NCBI GenBank assembly: GCA_030762935.1
Contig: CM060899.1
Span: 66,886,501-66,950,500 of the forward strand
DNA: 64,000 nt
Origin: Hymenopus coronatus
Taxonomy: Eukaryota > Arthropoda > Insecta > Mantodea > Hymenopodidae
Direction of reading: 5' to 3'
Shown here: one piece after another, positions 56,195-64,000 of the stretch
Numbering within the stretch: position 1 is the stretch's first letter
How the letters are laid out: every line of letters begins with the position of its first letter
The notes under the pieces: generated by a model
The model's input: the letters and a program-made list of their open reading frames with translations, nothing else
Told to the model about the DNA's origin: nothing
Database searches by the model: none
Program-made: the position numbers and the translations under genes

Positions 56195-56775
56195 TAAACT
56201 GCATCGTGTGGAACAATTTGAAGTTTTGAAAACGCTGAAAAATAAAAACACGAGAAAATATGTTTTAATGTTTAACATACAGTTTAACACTGTTTCTTTG
56301 TAAGTCTTAGAATTTCATATTCTCGTAAAAAATGTTTAAACTATGAATATCTGTCAACTCTCACGGACTGTTTACACAAATTCCGAGTAATATATAAAGC
56401 AAAAAAAAAAACTGCAAGTCATTTGGTCCGAGTGAAGCTGCACTCTGCCGCCAAAAGTCTCTATTTCACGGCCGAAAATATGTTGTTGGTGGGGTGTGGG
56501 GAGGCCGGCCTTGTGTTCTATCTCGCCTGTGGTTTAAGATGGGGAGGGCCCAGGTTAAATATCGGATTTTTAGCAATTTTTCACCATAGTGAAAAGGTTA
56601 AAGCACCACACCCTCTTCATCCATTTAAATCGTCACGTGATACGGTTTAAAGCGCCGCATGGCAATAAAAACAACAGGAAATTGAACTACAAGCTTTACT
56701 TATTTAATTAGCAAAAACATTCTTTTTAATTTTTTGAACTTTTTGATCAATTTTCACAGATGGGTATCCTTAAAC
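56195..56775. repeat. Repeat family B, copy 2 (longer form)
   Basis: Same ordered blocks as 19793-20250 plus an extra ~150 bp between GTCATTTGGTCCGAGT and CATAGTGAAAAGGTTAAAGC (56436-56589: CTGCACTCTGCCGCC, CGGCCTTGTGTTCTA, GGGGAGGGCCCAGG). The GC-rich block is either ancestral and deleted from copy 1, or inserted here. Confidence 0.7.
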
Positions 56776-56867
56776 GGGCAAATCAATGGCAAAATGTCTT
56801 TTTTTGGTCAAAAATAGCTTTGTTGTTACTGTTTATTTTGTTTGTTTGTTTGTTTTTTTTTTTTTTT

Positions 56868-56962
56868 GCAAAAATAAAATCCAGCAAACTTTTTAAAACT
56901 ATTTCCAAAGTTGTGAGGCAATAAAATGTTTGTAACTTAATAAAATGTATTATTTTTAAGGC
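56868..56962. repeat. Short repeat D, copy 1
   Basis: TTTCCAAAGTTGTGAGGCAA and TTTGTAACTTAATAAAATGT are shared with 58188-58287. Sits between family B and a SINE. Confidence 0.65.
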
Positions 56963-57212
56963 CGTGCCGTGGCTTCTAACTAGTGCGGCCCGGGTTCGAT
57001 TCCAGGCGACTAAATGTGGGATTTGTGGTGGAGAAAGAGGTACAGGGTCCTGGTTTTCTCTGGGTTCTCCGGTTACCCGCCCATGGCATTCCACCGGTGC
57101 TCCATCTTCATTCCATGCATCATAGTGTAATTGCTTGCGATGTCATAGTAGTAGAAGCAGTCGTTAAACATTAAAAAACAAAAAAACAACAAAAAACAAC
57201 AACAAAAAATTA
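56958..57212 (+). mobile_element. tRNA-derived SINE with A-rich tail
   Basis: Short head with perfect box B GGTTCGATTCC (56992-57002), body TGGTTTTCTCTGGGTTCTCC and GGCATTCCACCGGTGCTCC, then an A-rich tail of AAC/AAAAC units (57165-57212). The first half of the tRNA part is shortened, so box A is poor. Confidence 0.75.
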
Positions 57213-57400
57213 AAAGCATGCACCCTTTAAATGTCCATAAAAATTAAAGGTGTTAATCATATAGAACATGAAAACACAATTACTCCATGGTATTTAAATG
57301 AAATAAAATAATAATTTAATCTATACTTAAATATAATTCTTTCTAATCATACTGATGTAATTAAAATTCGTGTAAATACTTTTAACGCTAAAGTTCTTTT

Positions 57401-58175
57401 TTACGTACTATGTACCTACATAGTGTATAGAGAAGCTATTGTATTGCCCCAAAAATTCCATACCGAAATTTCACCGGAAATACATGTTTTGGTAACTCCA
57501 TTTCTTTTTTTTTTTTTTTTAGAAAATTTTCCAACTGTGTGTGTATCTGAGTGAGTGTGCGTGTCTCTGTGTCTATAGGCAGTATAGCTCAAAAACGAAA
57601 AGTCCGTTAAATTTCAAACGACATTTAAGTTTAGAATATTCCAAAGATGAGACACGAAGATTTTGAGGGAAATTCGCCCACCCCAAACCACCCTTTATAG
57701 GGGGAAAATTTCGAAGATTTTAATTTTCTAAAAAATGGCTCAAATGATTTCGAATAAAATACCCTATATTAAAGGTATTTACACGACAAATAAAATGCAT
57801 ATCTTGAATTTTCTGGGAACAGCTTCACCTCTTCATTCTGGATGACTTTTTCGTAACTGGGAAACCGTAAGAAACAAACAAAAACCTACTGCACAAAAAT
57901 GAATGTCTCGTTAAAGCACATATACATCTTTCTTGTAGAGCTGACAGTTTTCGAGATATTTCTTGTTATTGTTTTCAATTTTAAACTACCTAACTTTTCT
58001 TAAACGGAACCATGCTTTAGTCTGATGTATTCCCTAATTTCTCTTCTGCTTACAAGAAGTAAATAATACAACACATTCTGTTAATGTTTATCTCGATTAG
58101 CACGACTTAGATAAAAGAATAATTTTTTGTAAGTTTATATATGGAAGCTAAAAAAGTTGTCTGAATGAAGTATAC
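57401..58175 (-). mobile_element. HLN-A copy, eroded ends
   Basis: Palindrome core TACTATGTACCTACATAGTG with an inserted ACCT; far end GGAAGCTAAAAAAGTTGTCT decayed. Poly-T at 57506-57520. Confidence 0.7.
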
Positions 58176-58187
58176 AACTTTTTTTTT

Positions 58188-58287
58188 GTGCAAAAATCAA
58201 ACCCATCAGTATATTGTTTACATTTTCCAAAGTTTTGTGGAACTAAAACGTTTGTAACTTAATAAAATGTATCATTTTTTAAGCCTG
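58188..58287. repeat. Short repeat D, copy 2
   Basis: Matches 56868-56962 (TTTTCCAAAGTTTTGTGGAA, CGTTTGTAACTTAATAAAAT). Confidence 0.65.
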
Positions 58288-58321
58288 CATGTAAACGTTA
58301 AACTTACTTCTCTACCATTTC

Positions 58322-58417
58322 ATTTTTACTTTCTCTACACGTACTAGAAAAGGTATTGTAATGCACACAAAAATCAAATACCGAGTTTTCACTCGAAATA
58401 CATGAATCCAAAAAACT
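58322..58417 (-). mobile_element. HLN-A hairpin-side fragment
   Basis: TACTTTCTCTACACGTACTA with half the palindrome deleted, then CAAATACCGAGTTTTCACTC, cut at GAATCCAAAAAAC. Confidence 0.7.
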
Positions 58418-58633
58418 GTGATGTGTTCAATTCACATGACTTTCTCTACATCTCTGCAACAAATTATTGTTAAAAAGCACCCACACATGGACCTTTTTCT
58501 AAAAGTGCTTTTGGGGGGATTCAGGGGGTCCTAAAACATGTATTTCCGGTGAAATCTCGGTATCGAATGTTTGGGTGGCATTCAATACCCTTCTCTATAC
58601 ACTATGTACATATTACATGCAGAGAAAGTAAAA
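58418..58633 (+). mobile_element. Internally deleted mini-HLN-A (216 bp)
   Basis: The first ~62 bp (TGTGATGTGTTCAATTCACA ... ATTGTTAAAAAGC) are fused to the last ~150 bp (CACACATGGACCTTTTTC ... CACTATGTACATATTACATG then AGAGAAAGT). Both termini are present, ~640 bp of interior is gone. Confidence 0.85.
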
Positions 58634-58873
58634 AGCAACGGGTTTCTTGTGGGGCGAGAGAAGCGACTTCACTTGCTATGGGAGACACGATGAGTTAACA
58701 CATGCTATTTGATCCAGCGGTGGAAACGAGCGGGTTGTGTTCGACAGTGTTACGCGTGAAAAGGCAGGAAGAACTTAGGACGAATAGTGTGTGTTCGACG
58801 GCAGATAATATCCAAAGAAAGGAGGTAAATGAGTCGAGCAGTAATCGTGCTCCCAAAGGAAACCACTTGCGTC

Positions 58874-59555
58874 TTAACACGTTGGAGCCAAAACTCGAGT
58901 ATAACTTGGGCCGTGCGAAATGTTTATGCGGTCCACGCCCGAGAATACTCGGGCATGTATTTCTGATGCTTTTAATGCAATTCCACGACCTTAACGCGAT
59001 CTTGGGCTATGTGGCAAAGAACATACATCAGTTATCGTTTAGTTGTGTGATTTGTGCTGCCATCTGTCTTTGCTTTAGTCAACTATTAGGAAATTTAGGA
59101 GATATAGTAATATTGGCTGCTCTCGGGTAGTCCGTCATTTTCTTTGAAGGTGATGATCAGCTTGTTACGTTTGTGTTCTTAAATGTTAAAATGCTGCATT
59201 TTCCTCGATTTCTGTGGACTGAAGCTGAAATTCAAGATACAAATGAAGCTATGGAAAATTCTGATTCCGAGGGAGAGTTTTTCAAACTTTCAATAAATGG
59301 AGTGTAAGCAGCTTTACGCGGTTTTTTTTCAAACTCATATTTGATATTTGTTGTAAATTTAAAATAAAATACTAATACGGAAGTTATGACTATATCCTTA
59401 CTTGTTGAGAAATCCTTGAATGCCTACTTTTAGATTGTCCGGATACTTTTTGGCGGATCTAATTTATGTACTTAAATAATAACTCAAAGTAGGCGTAAAA
59501 ACCCTGGGTTTCTTGACACTTCAACTACTGAAGAGCCCGGGCATCAATGTGTTAA
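58874..59555. mobile_element. piggyBac-like MITE
   Basis: TTAA at 58874-58877 and 59552-59555. Left end TTAACACGTTGGAGCC and right end (reverse complement) TTAACACATTGATGCC are inverted repeats. Near the left end is an 18-bp palindrome GCCCGAGAATACTCGGGC. TTAA target duplication is diagnostic of piggyBac elements. A frame with WTEAEIQDTNEAMENSDSEG (about 59212-59271) could be a scrap of an N-terminal acidic region, but no transposase core is present, so it is non-autonomous. Confidence 0.75.
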
Positions 59556-60214
59556 CCCGGAACTATTTAACTAACCTATAACGTGAACCGCCACAAGTTG
59601 TGGAAAAAGAGTTCTACGCCCAAGGGCATCTTGTAATTTTCATTGTATTTATGCTCAGATATTCTGACGAAATATATAACGGTTCTAAGGTTGCAAAATT
59701 CAACCAGCATTGCCAAGCACAGATGAAACAACATATTGCCTATGTAAAACGTTTCTGAAAAATGAGGATTTATGAGAGGAATAGGGATGAGGAGGAGGAA
59801 TGAGGACTGAAGCTTTGTCCTCTTCAGAGAGAGAAAAAAACAACAACGATTTGAGCTCTCCTCCCTCCACGGTCAGTGATTGATTCTGACCAAGGCAATT
59901 TATCTTTTGTGCGTGTCCAATATCCATATACAGCCGTGCATATCACAGGGTGCGGACCTGGCGCTCTGTTCATTATTTTCCCTCCCCTTTTTATGGGGGG
60001 CCAAGGGACATTGCCTGATTACTTGCCACACGTACATCTGCCTCACACCCCCTGTAACCTACAAAGCGTTTCTTACCCCAAAAGCTGCACTTAACCCTGC
60101 CCTTAACTAAGCCAGCAACCAAAGTAGCGAGATATATAACTTTATTTTATGATTTATCCCCCATACAGGTGTTTCATGTCAGTGAAACATTTATTCTGCT
60201 TAGATTCTATTTTC
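59556..60214. other. Low-copy DNA, no gene seen
   Basis: Includes a GC-richer part (59930-60110) open in two frames without motifs. Confidence 0.35.
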
Positions 60215-60260
60215 AACTACCAGACGTAGGTGTGGAGAAAGTCATGTGAATGGAACACTG
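60215..60260 (-). mobile_element. HLN-A 5' terminal scrap
   Basis: Only GTGGAGAAAGTCATGTGAAT then GGAACAC is left. Confidence 0.55.
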
Positions 60261-60365
60261 TTTTCTAACTACACCAGTGTACAAAAGTTCAGCATGATGC
60301 AATATGTTGCTACCAATGCATCACACATGATCTGGAATGAAATAGTGACACCTCGGGACACCCTT

Positions 60366-61193
60366 TTACTTTCTCTATACGTACTATGTACATAGTGTAT
60401 AGAGAATGCATTGCACTCCACCAAACAATTCGATACCGAATTTCACCGGAAATACATGTTTTAGGACCCCCTGTTTCCATAAAAAGCATTTTCAGAAAAA
60501 GGTCCGTGTGTGTGTCCGTGTGTCTGTGAACACGATAACTCAAAAACGAACAGTCGGTAAAATACCAAACTTAGTATTTAAGTTTAGTATGTTCCGGGGA
60601 TGCGACACGAAGATTTTGAGAAAAATCCCCCCACCCCAAACTACCCTTTACGTGGAACTTTTTTCGAAAATTTTGATTTTCTCAAAAATGTCTCTAATAT
60701 ACGAAATTTTAATCAAAATCGCTAGAGACATTTACCTGACAAATAAAATGTATATATTGACTTTTCTGGGAATAGCCTCTGAAGAGTAGTTTATTCTGGA
60801 TGAATATTAATGAATTTTGCATAACTGCTAAACCGTAAGAGATGGGCAAAAACGTACTGCACAAAAAATGTAGAGCACGTTGAAACACACATCGTTTTTG
60901 AGACATTCCTTATTTTTGGTTTCTGCTATGAAAAACATACTTTTCTCATACAGGAACTTGTTAACTCCTATCCATATAAACAGAGGAACTTCATTGACAT
61001 AGCAACCAGCTTTTGACTATCACTTTAACCTATGGTAGTCCCTTATTTCGCTTCTACTTACAAGGCAGCAAGTAATAAGACTATTTCCGCTCATTTTTTC
61101 TGATTAACATAAAGTAAATAGAGGTATAAGCTTTTTAAAAATAATTTGTTGCAGGGATATAGAGAAAATCATGTGAATGGTACACATCAGATT
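60366..61193 (-). mobile_element. HLN-A copy, full length with micro-inversion
   Basis: Hairpin CTATACGTACTATGTACATA then GTGTATAGAG; GT tract at 60508-60517; terminus AATCATGTGAATGGTACACA. A ~40-bp piece (60687-60732) is inverted. Ends head-to-tail at the next hairpin start. Confidence 0.85.
60687..60732. other. Micro-inversion within HLN-A
   Basis: Arms AATGTCTCTA and TAGAGACATT flank ATATACGAAATTTTAATCAA then AATCGC. Every other minus copy here reads the reverse complement (CGATTTTGATTAAAATATCG then TATATTA). Re-inverting between TCTCTA and TAGAGA restores the usual order. Confidence 0.85.
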
Positions 61194-61249
61194 TTTACTT
61201 TACCTACACGTACTATGTACATAGTGTATAGAGAAAGTATTGCATTCCA
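61194..61249 (-). mobile_element. HLN-A hairpin-side fragment
   Basis: ACTTTACCTACACGTACTAT then GTACATAGTGTATAGAG, perfect palindrome, cut at TATTGCATTCCA. Confidence 0.75.
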
Positions 61250-61303
61250 ATCCACGGTCCGTCTAGGTGAGAGCGGTCTAACCACTCGACCACGGCGCGG
61301 CCG
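61250..61303 (-). other. tRNA-like SINE head fragment
   Basis: Minus strand GCGCCGTGGTCGAGTGGTTA has a perfect box A (TGGTCGAGTGG). No box B. It sits exactly between an HLN-A hairpin fragment (left, minus) and an HLN-A copy (right, plus). Confidence 0.55.
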
Positions 61304-62100
61304 TTTATCCTTCTATCTACTTCGTACTAATCGAGATAAACATTAGCAGAAACGGTTTTATTACTACTTCCTTATAGGTAGGGGATACACTAGACTATAC
61401 CGATAGTAAATGCTTTAAAATGTGGTTGCTAAGGTATAGAAATCCGATTCTTTGAGTGGTCAGGTGTTGACAAGCTCCCGTATGAGGTAAGTGTAAGTTT
61501 TTTGAAACTGAAATCAATAACAAGGAATGTCTTAAAAACGATCAATCTCACGAAAAAATGTATAAAGCACATATTGTGTGTTTTAACGAGCTCTACATTT
61601 ACTATTAAGTAAGTTTTTGTCTCTCTTACAGTTTACCAGTTATGCACAATTCCGCAAAATACATCTAGAATAAAGAGGTATTCAAAAGGTATTCCCAGAA
61701 AATTTATGATTTACATTTTATTTTTCAGGTAAATATCTTTAATATACGACATTTTAATCAAGATCCTTTGAGCCATTTTTTAGAGAATCAACATTTTCGA
61801 AACATTTTCCACATAAAGGGTAGTTGGGAGTGGGAGGAATTTTCTGAAAATCTTCGTGTCGCATCCTTGGAAGACACTGAAGTTAAATACCAAGTTTGGT
61901 TTTTAACGGACTTTTCTTTTTTTAACTACGCTGAACACAGACACACACACAAAGATATTTTTATAGAAATGCTTCCTTTTTATTATTATTCAGGGTTTCC
62001 CAAAACATGTATTTCCGGTGAAATCCCGGTATTGAATTTTTAATTGTAATACAATACCATCTCCATACACTATGTACACAATACGTGTAGAGAAAGTCAA
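61304..62100 (+). mobile_element. HLN-A copy, 5' end missing
   Basis: Starts inside at TTTATCCTTCTATCTACTTC; ends CACTATGTACACAATACGTG then TAGAGAAAGTCA. Confidence 0.8.
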
Positions 62101-62587
62101 TATATAACGGTTTACCAGTTATGCACAATTCCTCAAAATTCATCCAGAATAAAGATGTCTTCAGAGGCTATTCCCAGAAAATTCAAGTAATACATTTTAT
62201 TTGTTAGGTAAATATCTTTAATATACGGTATTTTAATCAAAGTTGTTAGAGGCATTTTTGAGAAAATCAAAATTTTCGGAAAATTTTCCATATAAAAGGT
62301 AGTTAGGGGTGAGGAGACTTTTTTTGTTGTTGAAAATCTTCGTGTCAAATCCTTGGAAGATACTGAACTTAAATACCGAGTTTGGCTTTTAACGGAATTT
62401 TCGTGGCAGACAACACTCATTGAGAGATTGACAGATCCTCAGGGACATTGTTCTAAAAATGGTTTTTTTGGATTCAGAGGGTCTCAAAATGTATATTTCC
62501 GGTAAAATCTCGGTATCGAATTTTTAGGTTGAATGTAATACCTTCTCCATACACCATGTACATGGTACGTGTAGAGAAAGTAAAAAT
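62101..62587 (+). mobile_element. HLN-A 3' half
   Basis: Restarts at ACGGTTTACCAGTTATGCAC, the same internal point as in the copy before it, so a tandem partial duplication is likely. CA tract lost (CAACACTCATTGAGAGATTG instead); palindrome CACCATGTACATGGTACGTG shows a symmetric T-to-C/A-to-G change. Confidence 0.75.
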
Positions 62588-63189
62588 ATAGATTTTAAAA
62601 TAAGAACTGAAGCTTTCCTGGCGACGTGTTAATTCAAAATCCTCTCGGGCTTCTAGCCAGAGGTACAATTATACTCGGAACTGATGGTTTAGTATAATCA
62701 ATTGTAAACTGAGAGTTTTGACGCAGTAAGGTTTTAGCCCGATGTTTGAAATTTTAACTAAAAGCAGCAGGAAAGGAAAGCTAATATGACTATTCTGGTA
62801 GATAGAGAGCGATATCTGCACCAGATGGCAGTCACGTATACATCCACTTTAATATGGCGCGGCTTGGTTGCCTGGAATCAGTTATTAGCCCTCTCCTGCA
62901 GTTACCAATAAATTTCTTTATTGTTATTAACCAGGAACATCTGTATTGCAATGTGGCAGTGGGGGGGGGGCTTATTTGTAGGGATAACGACGCAAAACTG
63001 AGAAGCCTTTTCGCTCTTCTCTGCTTGGAACACAGGAGACTTCTGCTCCATTAACAAGACCGAGAGAAAAACGAAGTAAAACCTATTGTCTACAAAAACA
63101 GCCTTGAACGAGGGTGGTTTCGTAAGTCTGAAAGAATGGAACATTTTTGTTTGGATTTCATGGTTGGTAAGCCTGATCATTAAATAATC
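62588..63189. other. Low-copy DNA, no gene seen
   Basis: G10 run at 62961-62970. Opposing frames at 62854-63054 and 62902-63180 lack motifs. Confidence 0.4.
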
Positions 63190-64000
63190 GTATAAAATGT
63201 CAACAATGTACAGCGTTCAGTTCATTGTTGGCAGCTGTCCGTCCGAGATTTGGTAGACTCGTGTTGAGCCTAGGGGAAGTTGCTGTGTAGCTACCCTGGT
63301 AAGAGTTTAACAATAGGAATGATGAATGGTTGTTTTGGGTGTTGACGTTAAGGAGGTAGCGCTAGATGGACTCCTCGAACGGTTGCATTTTCAGAAGCAA
63401 TATATTTTTCCTCTGCTCCGCTGGTGTTCAGTTTGTTTAAATTTAGTTTGTTGGAGCTAATTGGCTGGTTTGAAGCCCTTGTTATCGGGGGTGCCCGGTA
63501 CTGCCTGTATCAGCGCTCAGTAGGTAAGTACTCCCCCAGCGATCTAACAAGTGCATTCTCATGTTCGCCCAATCTGGCGTAGAAGTTTTGAGCCCGGCGT
63601 CTAATTATACCCTCCACGAATGGGAAGGCCGAAGCTTCATGTAGTAGCCTCACTGGGAAACTCAACATACGAATATATTGAGCGGAGTTCTCTATTCTGT
63701 ATCCGCTGTAACCAGAGCAGCCAGGAGTCTGCTGCCATGCCCCATACTTTAGAATATGATATAGGGTAGCCAGCGCCCCCCCTCGCTTTGTCCGAACATC
63801 CCTGCACGTGTCCACGAAAAGTTAGGTTCTTTTCAAGAGTGAAGCCTAGGTATCGAATGGAATTACTCCATTCTATTTTTTGGCTCTGGTAGGTGAAATT
63901 GGGTATTTGGGCTGCGGGGGGGGGGTTATGTTTAACAGAACAGCATGACTTTTGCCCGGATTAAAAGACATACGCCACTGTCTCCACCAGTCCTGGACGA
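63190..64000 (-). pseudogene. LINE reverse-transcriptase C-terminal region, runs off the window
   Basis: Minus-strand pieces in order: VQDWWRQWRMSFNPGKSHAV, then after a frameshift at a C run, FTYQSQKIEWSNSIRYLGFT then LEKNLTFRGHVQ, then (63510-63815) TLYHILKYGAWQ, ENSAQYIRMLSFPVRLLHEA then SAFPFVEGIIRRRAQNFYAR. W..W....NP.KS and I.YLG..L...L are the conserved finishing motifs of jockey-group reverse transcriptases, followed by the C-terminal A.NFY motif. Frameshifts make it inactive. The 3' UTR probably covers about 63190-63510. The YADD region would lie beyond 64000. Confidence 0.8.

Noticed and set aside
58702..59130. 142-codon plus-strand frame
   Set aside because: It crosses the left end of the piggyBac-like element at 58874, so it cannot be a conserved gene; no transposase motifs.

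Overview
This window looks like nuclear DNA of an arthropod, probably an insect with a large, AT-rich, repeat-filled genome. The evidence is mariner, piggyBac-like and non-LTR retrotransposon relics, several tRNA-derived SINEs, dense (CA)n and poly-T microsatellites, and no prokaryote-style coding. The insect order cannot be told from sequence alone. I find no intact protein-coding gene, rRNA or functional tRNA. Open frames are short and either lie inside repeats or have no recognisable content.

The dominant feature is one dispersed repeat family, provisionally called HLN-A here. By hand tally its copies cover about 34 kb of the 64 kb. A near-complete copy is about 840-870 bp. In the orientation called + it starts TCTGATGTG, carries a small hairpin (ATGTG, 7-nt loop, CACAT), and then ACTTTCTCTACA. 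It has no shared ORF, carries a (CA)n tract about 150 bp from the other end, and finishes in a strong palindrome centred on CTATGTACATAG followed by TGTAGAGAAAGT and A-rich DNA. The inverted repeat ACTTTCTCTACA/TGTAGAGAAAGT is asymmetric: about 22 nt inside one end and at the very edge of the other. That layout, with a terminal hairpin and no clear target duplication, resembles non-autonomous Helentron/Helitron2-type rolling-circle elements (HINEs, DINE-1-like). This is inference; no Rep/helicase source is in the window.

Layout: 1-5 kb HLN-A copies; 5.1-5.8 kb rearranged mariner with a SINE; 5.8-19.2 kb HLN-A copies with a TA-flanked MITE nested at 9.0-9.8 kb and a 43-bp minisatellite at 15.1 kb; 19.8-24.5 kb mostly low-copy DNA with a second repeat family and a large inverted repeat; 24.5-42 kb dense HLN-A with a nested retroelement fragment carrying a hammerhead-like core (24.7 kb), an LTR-like insertion (31.9-32.6 kb) and a fold-back element (39.3-40 kb); 42.4-44.2 kb a degenerate GTAACGGTTAC-rich array; 46.0 kb a LINE fossil; 46.9-47.3 kb a ten-copy 43-bp array with higher-order structure; 51.0-51.7 kb an 80-bp minisatellite; 51.9-53.5 kb an R2-like LINE 3' end split by an HLN-A copy; 55-62.6 kb more HLN-A plus a piggyBac-like MITE and a SINE; 63.2-64 kb a LINE reverse-transcriptase fossil on the minus strand.

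The parts interact as a nested transposon landscape. HLN-A copies sit head-to-tail, head-to-head and as recurrent composites with a hairpin at both ends. They serve as insertion sites for other elements and appear to seed microsatellites and minisatellites. All coordinates were read by eye; boundaries are good to a few bases for sharp ends and to about 20-50 bases for eroded ones.
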